Assembly (NCBI RefSeq): GCF_000003815.2
Contig: NC_049988.1
Coordinates: 9,878,917 to 9,942,916 of the forward strand
Direction of reading: 5' to 3'
From: Branchiostoma floridae
Taxonomy: Eukaryota > Chordata > Leptocardii > Amphioxiformes > Branchiostomatidae
Length of the DNA stretch: 64,000 nt
Notes under the pieces: model-generated
Databases searched by the model: none
The model's input: the letters and a program-made list of their open reading frames with translations, nothing else
Told to the model about the DNA's origin: nothing
Position numbers and translations under genes: made by a program
Shown here: piece after piece, positions 25,262 to 35,647 of the stretch
How the letters are laid out: every line of letters starts with the position of its first letter
How positions within the stretch are numbered: position 1 is the first letter of the stretch

Positions 25262-25734
25262 TTTATTTTTTTATTTATTCACATATATTTTGCGAGTATG
25301 AGGCGGAAAGCACAAATTGCTTATATTAAGCCTTCTACTCAAGAAACATACGCATAAAACAAGAATAGTAAACGACATTACATACATAAGTACAAAATGG
25401 ATAACAGAAAAATAAATTTAAACAAGACAAGTTGGTGCTGAATCAATTAGGAGAACCTGCCTGTACAATGGATGTAGGTAATGACAAGATCAAAAATGTT
25501 ACAGTTCTGTTGATGTGAGAGACATGTTGATCCTGATAACAGTAAAGTACATAAAGTAGTGTCGTTGAGGTGCTTTAGGTCTACTATAATATTTGAGACA
25601 GCCGATAACAAAGAACTTCTTTGGCTAGTATAGAGTGTGCAGTGTAGTAGATAATGTTCGGTTGTTTCACAATGATAGCCGCATTTACATGTAGGATAAC
25701 CAATACAATGGTGTTGAAATAGATGGTAGTTTAA
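25262..25734 (-). mobile_element. 3' end of the same retrotransposon family as at 19.4-22.2 kb, inverted
   Basis: The reverse complement matches 20150-20193 joined to 21807-22240 with few differences. The match covers the end of the ORF, the 3'UTR and the TATGTGAATAAATAAA tail. Similarity stops at the TTAA (25731-25734) where another transposon begins. Confidence 0.85.
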
Positions 25735-26119
25735 CCCTATTCAGACCGGGGGGGGGGGGGGGCTTTTGAGGCCCGCGCTAACTTCGATGTCCTATAACGC
25801 CAGAACGGGTTACGCTAGAGCCACCAAATTTGATGAGTTTTCTTAAAATATTGTTGGCAACAATTTTACGAAGTTTGACAAATTCTTCATTTTTTCTTGG
25901 TGCCATGGCAACCGTTTGTTGACAGGCAGTTTTGCCAAAAATCACTATTTTTGGGTCTAACTATGTATTTTTCACATTTATTTGCTATATTACTGCCATT
26001 TTGTTACATAAAAAAAATGGTATATTATTTAGCAAATCTTTCATAATTATATATACCTAAATTATGCTAATTTGATGACGTCATAAGCCTAAAATCTAAA
26101 ATGGCGGACCGTATGTCCA

Positions 26120-29100
26120 GATGAAAAAACTGGTTTATTTATTTAAACCCCCAATGACATGTACAAGATTATAGTCCGAGGACTAAATTGCCTCGTACAT
26201 TCTACAGGAGAGGCTGGCGCTTAGGACTAAAACAATGGAATGTCTTGCCTAAGTGGATTAATGGAAATATACTTATCACAATTTCTACTACACATTTACA
26301 ATTTAAAAGGGTGGATCTGCCCACCATCAGGTAGATATATATCTATGTCAATTATAAAATCGATCTCATTCTGAATGATTAAAATGTGACACTTCAAAGT
26401 CTAATGTGAGTTTAACAGATCGATACAATAAGGCAGCGTGGTATTCCTGAAACGCGATGTTCGGCACTTAAACTGGCTGAAGTTGTCGGAATTTCTTAGG
26501 TCCCTACCATGTGCCTCAGAGCGGCGTGGTGGTAGCCAGCAGTTGAAAACCTCAGAATGAACAATAGATCTGGCATACTTCAGACAGAGAGCTTTACGCC
26601 TTACATGCAGAGGTTCTAGTTTACAAATCAGTAGTGCTGAACTGTAGGAACTGAAAGAGCGACCAAGAATGATCTTACAGGCCCTGGCTTGGACACGCTC
26701 AATCATACATGACAGTTCTACTGTAAGCCCAGGGTGCCAGACCTGGCAGGCGTATTCCAGGGTGGGGCGGACAAACCCTATGTACACAAGTACTAAGTCG
26801 CTAGTGCTCAGACCGTGTTTCTTCAAACACCTAATCATGTATAGACGGCGGTTAGCTTTGCCCACAATCATTATCACATGTGCAGTCCACTTCAAGTTTG
26901 CTTGTAATATTACACCAAGGACCTTGGCCTTGTGCACAACTTCAAGTTCAGATGCACCAACAAACAGTCTGGGAATTTCGGGTGTTTTTCGCAAGAAGCA
27001 TATGAACATCACCATGCATTTAGTTGGGTTGAGCTGCATATAGTTTTTGTCAGTCCAGCTGACTAGGTTGTCTAGGTCGGTTTGTACATTCGACGGGTGT
27101 GACGCTAGTCTGGCCTCTGCAAGAGACATATCGTCAACATATTTCCAGGCCTCTGCTGAAGTGTCATCTTGGGGGGCTGCATCGTTTATGAGGGCAAGGA
27201 AGACCAGGGGACCAAGCTTTGTGCCCTGGGGTACTCCACAGGTGAGCGTTTCCCACTCTGAATGTGTTCCTTTGTATGTGACACGTTGCTGCCGGTGCGA
27301 GAGGAAGTTGCAGACCCAAGGGAGGATGGACCGGCGGACACCAAGTTCAAGGAGTTTGTTCATTGCCGTCAGGTGATGTACTCGATCAAAAGCACGCGTG
27401 AAGTCCGTAAGTACCAAGGTACTAACATGTCCGGGTTTGTCAGTAGCACAGGCAAGGCTGTGAACGAGGCTAGTAAGGCAATGTGTCGTGGACCTTCCTC
27501 GAAGTGAGCCGAACTGCCGGTTGTCAATGTTAGGTAGAATGTCCTGTAAACACCATCTGGTCACAAACCCTTCACATATCTTAGCAAAGATGGAAGTTAA
27601 CGAGATCGGCCGTAATTTGTCAAGGCGTGGTGGGTTCTCTTTCGGAACAGGAACAACGTTGGCTTTCTTCCATATGGAGGGCACCGATCCTTCAGCAAGA
27701 GAGGTGTTGAAGATGTCAGTCATAGGCGAGCTCAACTCAAACGCAAATTCCCGCACTAGTCTGGGAGAGATGTTATCAACGCCGGCAGCCTTTCCTACCT
27801 TCACTTTCCGGAGTTGGTGGTACATATCCCACACTGTGACCACCGGGGGAGGGCTACACGCAGGCAGAAAGGACGGCAGTTCGTCCAGCGACAGCGGTGG
27901 GAATTGCTGGGAGGCTGCTGCCAAGTACGTGTTTATGGCATTAGCCGCTTCTTTGGGATTAGTGTTGTCAACGCCCAGGATTTGGTTGCCTTGGTCACGA
28001 CGTATGCCGGTCATGTCTTTAATGTTGCGGTACCATTCCTTGGGATCAGCAGTCTTGAGGTGTTCAACCTTGTCCCGGTAGTGGTTTCGTTTAGCAGTGG
28101 AGATTTCCCGTATAACCCTGTTCCGATACCGTTTCCAGGCACTTGTGTTACCCTTGTGGAAAGCCTTCTGGCGTTTCTCGATTAGGGCTTTGATACAGGG
28201 AGTGACCCATGGTTTGTCTCTGCAGTGGAGGCGCACCACTTTAGTCGGAAAGTACTTATCCACCGCACACTTCAAAGTACTGTAGAAGGCATCGCACTTG
28301 GACTCGGCAGAGGTGGCTAGCAGAACCTCATCCCAAGAGTGAGTGGTGATCCAAGATCCAAACGCCCTGGAATCCGAGTCACGCATCGGACGTACTACCT
28401 TCTTGTGTACAGTGTTAGATGTCTGTCTGTGTTTCCCTGGCATGATGACACAGACGTGGTCACTACGACCAATGGGGGGAGCTGTGACGGGAGATTCGTA
28501 GAAGCTACTCACATTAGTCAGTATCAGGTCCAGGACAGCTTCGCCACGAGTTGGGGCTTCAACGACTTGCTGAAGTGAGCTGAAACAGCAAAGATCAGAG
28601 ATGTCCAGGCGGTTAAAATCTCCAAGTATGACTAGTCCTATATCTGGATGAGAGTTCCGCAACAAGTCGATGGACTCCGACAGGTGTTCAAGCAAAACAC
28701 CTTCGTGAGGTGAGGCTGGGGGGCTGTATACAGCACAAAGGGCCAGGGATGAGACCTCCCTCGGAAGCCGTTTTGGCCGAAGGTGTACCCATGCGCATTC
28801 CAGTTCCTCAGGTACAACCAAGTCCAGAGGCCTGCTTGCAATATCGTTTTTTATGTATATTGCAACTCCACCCCCTCTCCTCTCGGTACGGTCTTTACGA
28901 ATCTGACTGTAGCCTTCAATACACGATGCTTCAAGAGGTAGATCGGCAGAAAACCACGTCTCCGTCACTACTGATACGTCGATCTTGTTGGACGTCAGAA
29001 CAATGTTAAGTTCATCAAGCTTGTTGGTCAGTGAGCGGGCGTTCGTCAGCAGGATTTTTGGCATTCCATTCTGACGAGGCAATTCAATCCTGCTTGTTTT

Positions 29101-29600
29101 GATTGGACGCAGCTGTGCGATTCGGTCTCCACTATGTTTTATCTCCAAGCCTGATTTACATGTAAATGTTGGGGAGGGGGAAGGACGATTGCCGACAATC
29201 GTAGTGATCTTGCGTACCTTATTTCTCCCTGCCTTTGTCCCTCGAGGTCTACGCAACAATCCATGACATCGGAGACTGTCTTTGATTCTTTCCCGAGCCT
29301 GTTGATCAACCGTGGGTATAGCCCGACGCAGACTCCTAAGGAATTCCAAAGAGTAACGCAAGGTACCAGGGGACGCCATTGTTCCAGGTACCTACAGGCC
29401 GACACAGTTCCTCGGTAATGCGTCTAGAATCCCACAAAGCTCGGAAATTTCGGTCCTGGACAACCTTCACACTTACAGGTAACGCACAAGACATAAATAT
29501 TGCACATCCCAAACACAAAAGACTGGTTGAAGACACCAGAAAGGGCTCCTACAGGGGAGAGGTGAAAACCGCGGCTGCCCCTGCAGGAGCGCCACCTTAG
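26120..29600 (-). mobile_element. CR1-like non-LTR retrotransposon, nearly full length
   Basis: About 3.5 kb on the minus strand, with a 5' leader of roughly 200 bp, a single intact ORF and a 3'UTR of about 270 bp. The 3'UTR ends in a short TTTAAATAAATAAA tail rather than a long polyA, as is usual for CR1-group elements. It lies inside the TTAA-flanked element. No clear target duplication was found, so the exact ends are approximate. No separate ORF1 is present in the window, so the copy may be 5'-truncated or belong to a single-ORF lineage. Confidence 0.75.
26401..29379 (-). CDS. Retrotransposon endonuclease/reverse transcriptase, intact 992-residue ORF
   Basis: It encodes the polyprotein that nicks target DNA and reverse-transcribes the element RNA at the nick. 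The apurinic/apyrimidinic-type endonuclease occupies about residues 107-315, with NARSLTNKLDEL (113-124), TETWF (139-143), LGDFN (252-256) and the catalytic-histidine motif GRSDH (304-308). The reverse transcriptase spans about 520-790, with AAGVDNISP (531-539), LRPISLTS (589-596), LTDFTRAFD (657-665), GVPQGTKLGP (715-724) and the active site YVDD (747-750). A post-RT helical domain follows (FVRPTLEYACQVW). The N-terminal 100 residues are basic. Length is normal for CR1-group ORF2. No stop codon or frameshift interrupts it, which points to a recent insertion. Confidence 0.92.
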   Translation of the reverse strand: MASPGTLRYSLEFLRSLRRAIPTVDQQARERIKDSLRCHGLLRRPRGTKAGRNKVRKITTIVGNRPSPSPTFTCKSGLEIKHSGDRIAQLRPIKTSRIELPRQNGMPKILLTNARSLTNKLDELNIVLTSNKIDVSVVTETWFSADLPLEASCIEGYSQIRKDRTERRGGGVAIYIKNDIASRPLDLVVPEELECAWVHLRPKRLPREVSSLALCAVYSPPASPHEGVLLEHLSESIDLLRNSHPDIGLVILGDFNRLDISDLCCFSSLQQVVEAPTRGEAVLDLILTNVSSFYESPVTAPPIGRSDHVCVIMPGKHRQTSNTVHKKVVRPMRDSDSRAFGSWITTHSWDEVLLATSAESKCDAFYSTLKCAVDKYFPTKVVRLHCRDKPWVTPCIKALIEKRQKAFHKGNTSAWKRYRNRVIREISTAKRNHYRDKVEHLKTADPKEWYRNIKDMTGIRRDQGNQILGVDNTNPKEAANAINTYLAAASQQFPPLSLDELPSFLPACSPPPVVTVWDMYHQLRKVKVGKAAGVDNISPRLVREFAFELSSPMTDIFNTSLAEGSVPSIWKKANVVPVPKENPPRLDKLRPISLTSIFAKICEGFVTRWCLQDILPNIDNRQFGSLRGRSTTHCLTSLVHSLACATDKPGHVSTLVLTDFTRAFDRVHHLTAMNKLLELGVRRSILPWVCNFLSHRQQRVTYKGTHSEWETLTCGVPQGTKLGPLVFLALINDAAPQDDTSAEAWKYVDDMSLAEARLASHPSNVQTDLDNLVSWTDKNYMQLNPTKCMVMFICFLRKTPEIPRLFVGASELEVVHKAKVLGVILQANLKWTAHVIMIVGKANRRLYMIRCLKKHGLSTSDLVLVYIGFVRPTLEYACQVWHPGLTVELSCMIERVQARACKIILGRSFSSYSSALLICKLEPLHVRRKALCLKYARSIVHSEVFNCWLPPRRSEAHGRDLRNSDNFSQFKCRTSRFRNTTLPYCIDLLNSH

Positions 29601-30173
29601 CAATAGGAAAGAATAATAAGCTAATTATCCCTTAAAATTTGTAACCACCTGGTATTTTTTCATCAAAAACCATCTAAATGAATGAATGTAGTCTATTTCC
29701 ATTGCCCTTTGTGGTTATTTGTTGCAAAAAAAGTATTTTTAAAAATTCAAGGTGGTCGATATAATATGGCGGAGACCAACTCGTATCTTAGATGTGCATG
29801 ACGTCATTTTATGACGTCATTTTGACGTCATTGATGTTGCTATTGGCAACGCAAGTCGTAATAAACATTATTATTCTGTTATCTGCACTTGTTGTTACAT
29901 TTTTGTAGCATAACTTGAAGTTTTCTGAGAATACCCTTTTTTCATGGGTCCGGCCAATATAATCAAATTGATGACGTCATAATTACGTCATCTTACGTCA
30001 GCGTAACGTCAAACGTCAAATACCCGTCAGATATTATGTCTACATTATGTCCTTAAAATTTGGTGGCCCTACGGCACGTCGTTTAAGAGTTATAGGACTT
30101 CAAAGTGGAGGGCCTCAAACCCCCCCCCCCCCGTCCAGGGATGACCAAAAAAGCCCGGTCTGAATAGGGTTAA

Positions 30174-31064
30174 ACTTATGTGAAATGTGGCCAGCTACGA
30201 AATGTGAAAACATGTGAAGACAACTGGCATGCTGAGAAATGTGAATTTTATGTGATGTTCACAAACTTGCAAGATGTGAAAAAATGTGACAGGATATCAC
30301 ATTTTTTATATGTGAAACTAATGTGATTTCCACTTATATAAGATATGAAGTAATTTAATTTGGCAGGCTATGTAAAGGTAAGGCCATACCAATTTAATTT
30401 GTTGGTTCTCGGAATCGCCGCTTCTATTTTTCCCAATTTCAAAAAAAAAAAAAAAATCCATGAGGTTATTTGCATGTTCATGAGAACTCATTTGCATGTT
30501 CGTGAGAGTGACATGGTCCCTTTACCTACAAGTTGCTGGACAAACTTCGGCTCAGTTAAACAAAACTTCTGAAACAAGTACTGGACATGCAAAAACAACT
30601 ATCACCTGCTTATGTTTTCCTTTGTGTTGTAAATCATCGAAAACCACCAATAGATCGTGAAATTTGTGCTGAAAAAATGACGATTCGGCAAACCAAAATG
30701 GCCGCCATGTAGCCAGTCACAAGTATGTAAATGAGATGCAATTTCATGCAAATGAGCACGCCTCTAGCGTTTTTTGCTTAAACTGCAGCTTTCACAAAGA
30801 GAACAATGAATTAGATGTTTCAGGCACTCTTATTTTTTTGGGCGAAATGAAGTCATTTTCTTGTTGTTGTTGCTAACATACATTAGACATTAAACTATAC
30901 TGAAAAAGTTTTTCAACCTTAAAGTTTTTAAAAGTTTTTTAATGTTGTTAATGATTTACTATGATGATTTATTACAACTGTTAAGCTTTATTACTGTGTG
31001 TACTTCTGTAATACTGCACATTATTTTGCATTTGTATTGTTGAAATCAAATATACAATGTATGC
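30174..31064. other. Non-coding stretch between two transposons
   Basis: AT-rich, with recurring ATGTGAAA words at 30178-30330, an A15 run near 30439-30454 and AT-rich sequence beyond. No gene recognised. Confidence 0.5.
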
Positions 31065-31067
31065 TTA

Positions 31068-32724
31068 GGGACCGTACGATATTTATCGGGGGGGGAGGGC
31101 TGGTGCATTGGAAGTCGGATCAAAAAATTTTTTGATGGCCCTCCCCCCCATCTCAAAAAAATCTAACGTGACCCTCCCCCTCCACCTAAAAAAAATCAAC
31201 ATGGCCCTCCCCCCCGACAGGCATAATCAAACGGGTAGAAAAACAACCGATAAAATAATCTTAATATAGACGTCAGGGCACAAGGGTGCCAGTGTTCTCG
31301 CCAGGATTTTTTCACAGCGTCGGGGCAGGGGTCCAGGGGGCATGCTCCCCCTGGGAAAATTTGGATTTTCAAACCCTCTAAAACAGAATTTCCTGCAATT
31401 TGAGAGGAAAATTATGCCCTTGAGATTGGATGCCGGTTGCCTTTTTTACTCCCATTTTTCAGTAATCGACGTCCGCCCTCCCCCAAAACTATAAGCTCGG
31501 GGAATCAGCAGTCCGTGATCTGGCCCGGGTATTATTTGTCCAGTCATGTCTATATGAAAATTTTGGGTTTTTGATGCTTCCAAACAGGGCTCTAGCCAGT
31601 GAGTTCGACAGCCCAAGAAGCTTTCAGCCCATGGAAAAATCCTGCCAATTTTTTTTCCGACATTGAATAAAGAATGCCTACCTCGTGCGATCGATGTTGC
31701 GCCCTCCGCATCAAATGCTAGTAGCTTTTCCAGAGGATAAAATAACGGCGCCATCACACCTTGTGTTTTTTTCTATTTTGCCCGATGGTTTTACTAAAAT
31801 TTATCATTTATCGAATCGGTCGGGTTTTACAAGGCCGCGCCGTCATTTTCCACGAGCGTACGTTTGTTTCGTGCGACCTCAGGTAACCCCGTTTTCGGCG
31901 TGAAATCTTTGGCTCACCGCTGGATTTCTTTTTACATAGAGACCAAGAACGTTATACATTATACGAAGGACGGTGATCTGCTGCGTCTTTGGCAGTGATC
32001 AGTGCCGGTGTAGCCTTGAAGGAGTAGCCAGAAAAGACGTCCCAACGTGCTGGGCGCTGCGATCGACAGTCTGTCTGGGGAGGGGGGCGTGCCGCGCCAT
32101 GTGCCAGACGACTCGATCGACGCTTGACAACAATATTGCGGCCCCTTTTCTGCCGCAAATTTTGTCCTTTTGAAACAAAAGAAATGTTGTAAATAAAAAA
32201 TTAAGTGTATAGTTTTGGATTCTTCACATATTTACCGCGCACCACTTTTGTAACTTAAATATTAGGGGAACCTCAGCCGAGCCGAGTGCGTCTTTCCAGA
32301 AAAAAAATAAGTCCGGAGACGAAATGACGTATGCCTGGCGGGAACGCTGATCCAGGGCAGCGCCACTTTGGGGGACCTAGGGGGGCGAAGCCCCCCGGAA
32401 GCTCTTGCATTTTAGGCTATTCAGAAGGCTTATTTTATCAGTTTTAGGGCCATGTCAAGATATCAAAACAAAAAATAGTATAAACAATTCTTTCAGAAAA
32501 ATTAACATGGCCCTCCCCCTATCTCAAAAAAAATTAACATGGCCCTCCCCCCACCTCAAAAAAAAATTAACATGGCCCTCCCCCCCTAACGCACCAGCCC
32601 TCCCCCCCTCGGGGAGGGTCACGTTAGATTTTTTTGAGATGGGGGGAGGGCCATCAAAAAATTTTTTGATCCGACTTCCAATGCACCAGCCCTCCCCCCC
32701 CCCCGATAAATATCGTACGGTCCC
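31068..32724. mobile_element. Harbinger/PIF-like element with long inverted repeats
   Basis: The ends are GGGACCGTACGATATTTATC at the left and its exact complement at the right. Inverted similarity extends over about 120 bp through a GGGGGAGGGCTGGTGCATTGG block and an ATCAAAAAATTTTTTGAT palindrome. TTA flanks both ends (31065-31067 and 32725-32727), matching the 3-bp duplications of PIF/Harbinger elements. A CATGGCCCTCCCCC-type repeat recurs at both ends. The interior holds pieces of the CAGTG-type transposon family. No transposase is recognised, so it is non-autonomous. Confidence 0.75.
31290..32455 (-). mobile_element. Rearranged relative of the CAGTG-type transposon, nested in the Harbinger-like element
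   Basis: 31290-31345 (CAGTGTTCTCGCCAGGATTT, then TTTCACAGCGTCGGG and CAGGGGTCC) matches the reverse complement of the right end of the 20.2-21.8 kb element. 32375-32455 (GGGGCGAAGCCCCCCGGAAG, then CTCTTGCATTTTAGGCTATT) matches the reverse complement of 21633-21705. In the first element these blocks are about 40-60 bp apart; here about 1 kb separates them. That intervening part ends at 32349 with CCTGGCGGGAACGCTG, another TIR-like end. The order suggests an insertion of a second related element or rearrangement. Confidence 0.6.
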
Positions 32725-33039
32725 TTAAAGAGCCAAATTGTTGTGTCAACAAGTGACCCTACTGGATAGACAACAAAGGAAATGGTGAACCAGTTATCAT
32801 GGGAATAGTTGTGTTTGTGCCGAGGTCAGATTTAACTCAATAGACGCTTAATAGCAATTACAAGCGAACGGCACACAAGCCAGTAATGAAATCAACAAGA
32901 ACGTGCTTTATATTTAAGCAGAAGCGGACATACACTGGAGTTTAGAATAAATTATTTTCTAACATGGACATGCTAAACGCCTCTAAGAAAGCTAATGGAT
33001 CAAGTACATGTATATGGACAGGCGTCACTAATATGGTAA

Positions 33040-33420
33040 TTGAGGTCAACTAGTTCATGTACGTACTCGGAATCGACCGTCCGAGCGGGTGTCGAACGTC
33101 GGCGAGTTCCGATCTCGAGCGAAGGCACCCGAAGGTCGCCGAAGGCGATCAACACCAGAAGGTCGCCCTAGGCGACCAGCGAGCGGAGCGTGATTTTTCT
33201 AGGAAGGAGAGCTAGTCAAGCGCTGATGGGGGCGTTTTATGAGCGCAGCGGGTGGACATTGTCTGGTGGCTCGGCTTGAGTGCCAGTTTGCTTGTGTGGC
33301 ACCACTGTGTACTAGTGTGACACTTTTATATGTATACATCCTGACTTATTGTGACCTGTACTTAGCTCGGTTGGGCAAAATTGTACAATAAAGGTCTTCA
33401 TTCAATTATCAGTAAAGTAT
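33040..33420. other. GC-rich hairpin segment with downstream AATAAA
   Basis: 33080-33200 is unusually GC-rich, with short self-complementary repeats (gaaggtcgcc, ggcgacc, gagcggagcg). It is followed by tgtacaataaaggtcttca near 33385. A very similar tgtacaataaag end occurs near 63370, so this may be the 3' end of a dispersed repeat. No coding exon seen. Confidence 0.4.
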
Positions 33421-33889
33421 CTCCTCTTTGTTGCAGCCAACAACAAAAATTCCGAGGCCTATTGTCCATGGTCAACCTGGGTGTTCGGGGCGTAAAAAAG
33501 ACAATAGCAAAAAATTAACACACTAAAATGTATGCAACAGCAGGTGCCGGAACAAACAATGGCGGTAATTTGTCTAAACAAATCGTAATCCAAAACCGGA
33601 AAGATTTGTTTCTGACTCATTCCATGTAAGAAACACAGAGAAATCCGTAATAATAATTTCAGTTCATCAATACGAAAACAGTGAATTTTCTAAATGCCTC
33701 TAAATCAATGTGACGACAATAGAGGAACATAGTATCTTAGATCGAGGTCGTTATGTAAGACATAAGTGAGTTGGTGAGGTGGCCTTTTAGAAACAAGTTT
33801 CACTTCCACGGATTAGAAAAGGAAAACTCTCGAGCTCCTGCCGATTGTGACTATGACTATGTTGGATATTATTTGCACACGTATTACTA

Positions 33890-34930
33890 AAGTTATGCTG
33901 CATCCCCTAATTTGAACTAAATGAGGCTGTAGAACATTGGAAAGTCTTGTTTAAGGATTACAAGACATAGGATTCTGGTCTAGCATTATTATTACTGACA
34001 GGTAACTTGTGTTTGAAGTGTTTCAATGCAGTCCTGATAGACTTTACCTGAAAGATGGCCAACGGCAAAATGGATAGATTCTTGTTGTTTTCTAAAGTTA
34101 GAAATGCTGTAGAACATTGACAAGTCCTGTTTTAAGATTGTAAGACATATGTGATTCTGGTCTAGCATTATTAATACCTACGGGTAACTTGTATAGCTTT
34201 AAAAGGACGCCCAAACAGGAATGTTGACCACAAACTTTGAAGTGTTTCAATGCAGGACTAATAGACTTTACCCTAAATTGTGGCCGACGGGAAAATGGAT
34301 GAATTCTTGTTGTTTTCTTAAGTAAGGAATGTTGCAAAACACTGAAAAGACCTGTTTTAAGATTATAAGATATATAGGATTCTGGTCTATCATTATTAAC
34401 TACGGGTAACTTGTACAGCTTTGAAGGGTCGCCCAAACAGGAATGTTGACCACGCATTTTGGAGTGTTCCAATGCAGGCCTGATAGACTTTACACTAAAC
34501 TGTGCATGTGGCAAACGGGATAATGGATGGATTCTTGTTGTTTTTCAAAGTTAGGAATGCGGCAGAGCCTTGAAAAATCTTGTTTTGATGTTATAAGATA
34601 TTTAGGATTCTGGTCTAGCATTATTGACTACGGGCAACTTGTGCAGCTTTGAAGGTACGCCCGAATAGGAAAGTTGACCACACATTTTGGACTGTTCCAA
34701 TGCAGGCCTGATAGACTTTATCCGAAACGATGGCCGACGGGGAAATGGATGGATTCTTGTTGTTTTCTAAAGTTAGAAATGCTGTAGAACATTGACAAGT
34801 CCTGATTTGTTTTTATAAGACATATGAGATTCTGGTCTAGCATTATTACCTACGGGTAACTTGTGCAGCTTTAAAAGCACGCCCGAACATGAATGTTGAC
34901 CACGCATTTTGGAGTGTTCCAAACTTACCG
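33890..34930. repeat. Tandem repeat, about five units of 180-230 bp
   Basis: The gattctggtctagcatta block occurs near 33971, 34153, 34378, 34608 and 34830. Between copies, blocks gggtaacttgt, gacttta...atggccgacgg and attcttgttgtttt repeat in the same order. The units are diverged, with indels. An antisense open frame at 34098-34514 is only the repeat read backwards. Confidence 0.8.
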
Positions 34931-34949
34931 CACTTACTCTTTGCTCAAA

Positions 34950-35170
34950 GGGCTATCTACCACTCAAAAATCATAACCACAGCATGTCTAGAACACGAGA
35001 TATCAAGAATTGAGGTTCTGCTGCAGTACCTTATCAAGCCGCTAGGGAGCCCATTATCAAACCTGACCTTCGTTTTCCCGACCCCTACCCACCTACCAAA
35101 TATTATCGGGATCCATCCAAGGCTTCTTGAGTTATGCTGTTAACACACAGACAGACAGACAGACACACAG
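34950..35170. repeat. Dispersed repeat ending in an ACAG microsatellite
   Basis: Contains agcccattatcaaac, then tgaccttcgttttccc and acctaccaaatattatcggg, and ends in acacagacagacagacagac. Related copies occur near 3890-3990, 36420-36550, 36730-36850 and 49190-49270 with the same block order. Because the conserved part ends in a microsatellite, it behaves like a short interspersed element or a LINE tail. Confidence 0.6.
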
Positions 35171-35331
35171 ACTCACAAGCCTAAAACATAACCTTAGCCA
35201 TTCTGGCAAAGGTAAGGCAAAGGTAGCTAATCGATAGGCTGCTTGCAACAGCACCTTCTAGCGACTTTTGTGAGAAACACACCTTTATCACGTGATACGT
35301 GGGTTTAAAGACTTTGGAAACGCATCATTCA

Positions 35332-35647
35332 GCTGGGCGTGGTGGCGCGCGCCTGTAAGCCAGCTACGTGGAGGCTGGGGTTGGTGGACCGCTTGAGGCC
35401 GGGGGTTGAGGTCCTGAGTTCGGTCCCCACCGTGCCCCCGAAGTTGTGCCCTTGGGAAAGGCACTTTACATGACCTTGCTCACTTAACCCAGGTGTAAAC
35501 ATGGGTACCTGACTTCGGTTGGGAAGGTCAAAGACCACCCTTACCTTCTGTCTGTACCGTGTATGTGTCACTGTCAATATAGGTTACAAAACTTGAGTGC
35601 AGTGCCATATTGTTCTCGTCTGACCAAAAGCAAAAAGAAAAAAAAAC
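35332..35647 (+). mobile_element. SINE with a 7SL RNA-like 5' head
   Basis: The first 80-90 bp follow 7SL RNA/Alu sequence closely: GGGCGTGGTGGCGCGCGCCT, then GTAAGCCAGCTACGTGGAGG, then GGACCGCTTGAGGCCGGGGG. These correspond to the 5' Alu domain, which includes the pol III A box. A GAGTTCGGTCCCC block may serve as B box. The body then changes to TTGTGCCCTTGGGAAAGGCA followed by CTTTACATGACC and AACCCAGGTGTAAACA. That sequence is shared with the tRNA-headed SINE at 39.2-39.4 kb and is not part of 7SL. It ends in an A-rich tail (caaaaagaaaaaaaaaac). This argues for a retroposon rather than a functional signal-recognition-particle RNA gene. No target duplication was found. Confidence 0.75.

Larger units (their letters stand above)
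25735..30169. mobile_element. TTAA-flanked DNA transposon (piggyBac-like ends), disrupted by a retrotransposon
   Basis: The ends are inverted: CCCTATTCAGACCGGG at the left and CCCGGTCTGAATAGGG at the right. TTAA lies immediately outside both (25731-25734 and 30170-30173). Subterminal sequence is also inverted over about 140 bp, with polyG/polyC runs, a TGTCCTATAAC/AGTCCTATAAC block and a GCCACCAAATTT block. TTAA duplications with CCCT-type ends suggest piggyBac-like, although Kolobok elements also use TTAA. No transposase is visible. The non-retrotransposon part is roughly 1 kb, so this is a non-autonomous element with a CR1-like insertion. The right flank does not continue the retrotransposon seen at the left flank. 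Confidence 0.75.

Noticed and set aside
27488-28185. Plus-strand ORFs of 123-197 codons inside the CR1-like element
   Set aside because: They lie antisense to the intact RT ORF, whose motifs explain the sequence.
35332-35430. Functional 7SL (signal recognition particle) RNA gene
   Set aside because: Similarity ends after about 90 bp, the rest is a SINE body with an A-rich tail, and the central 7SL domain is absent.
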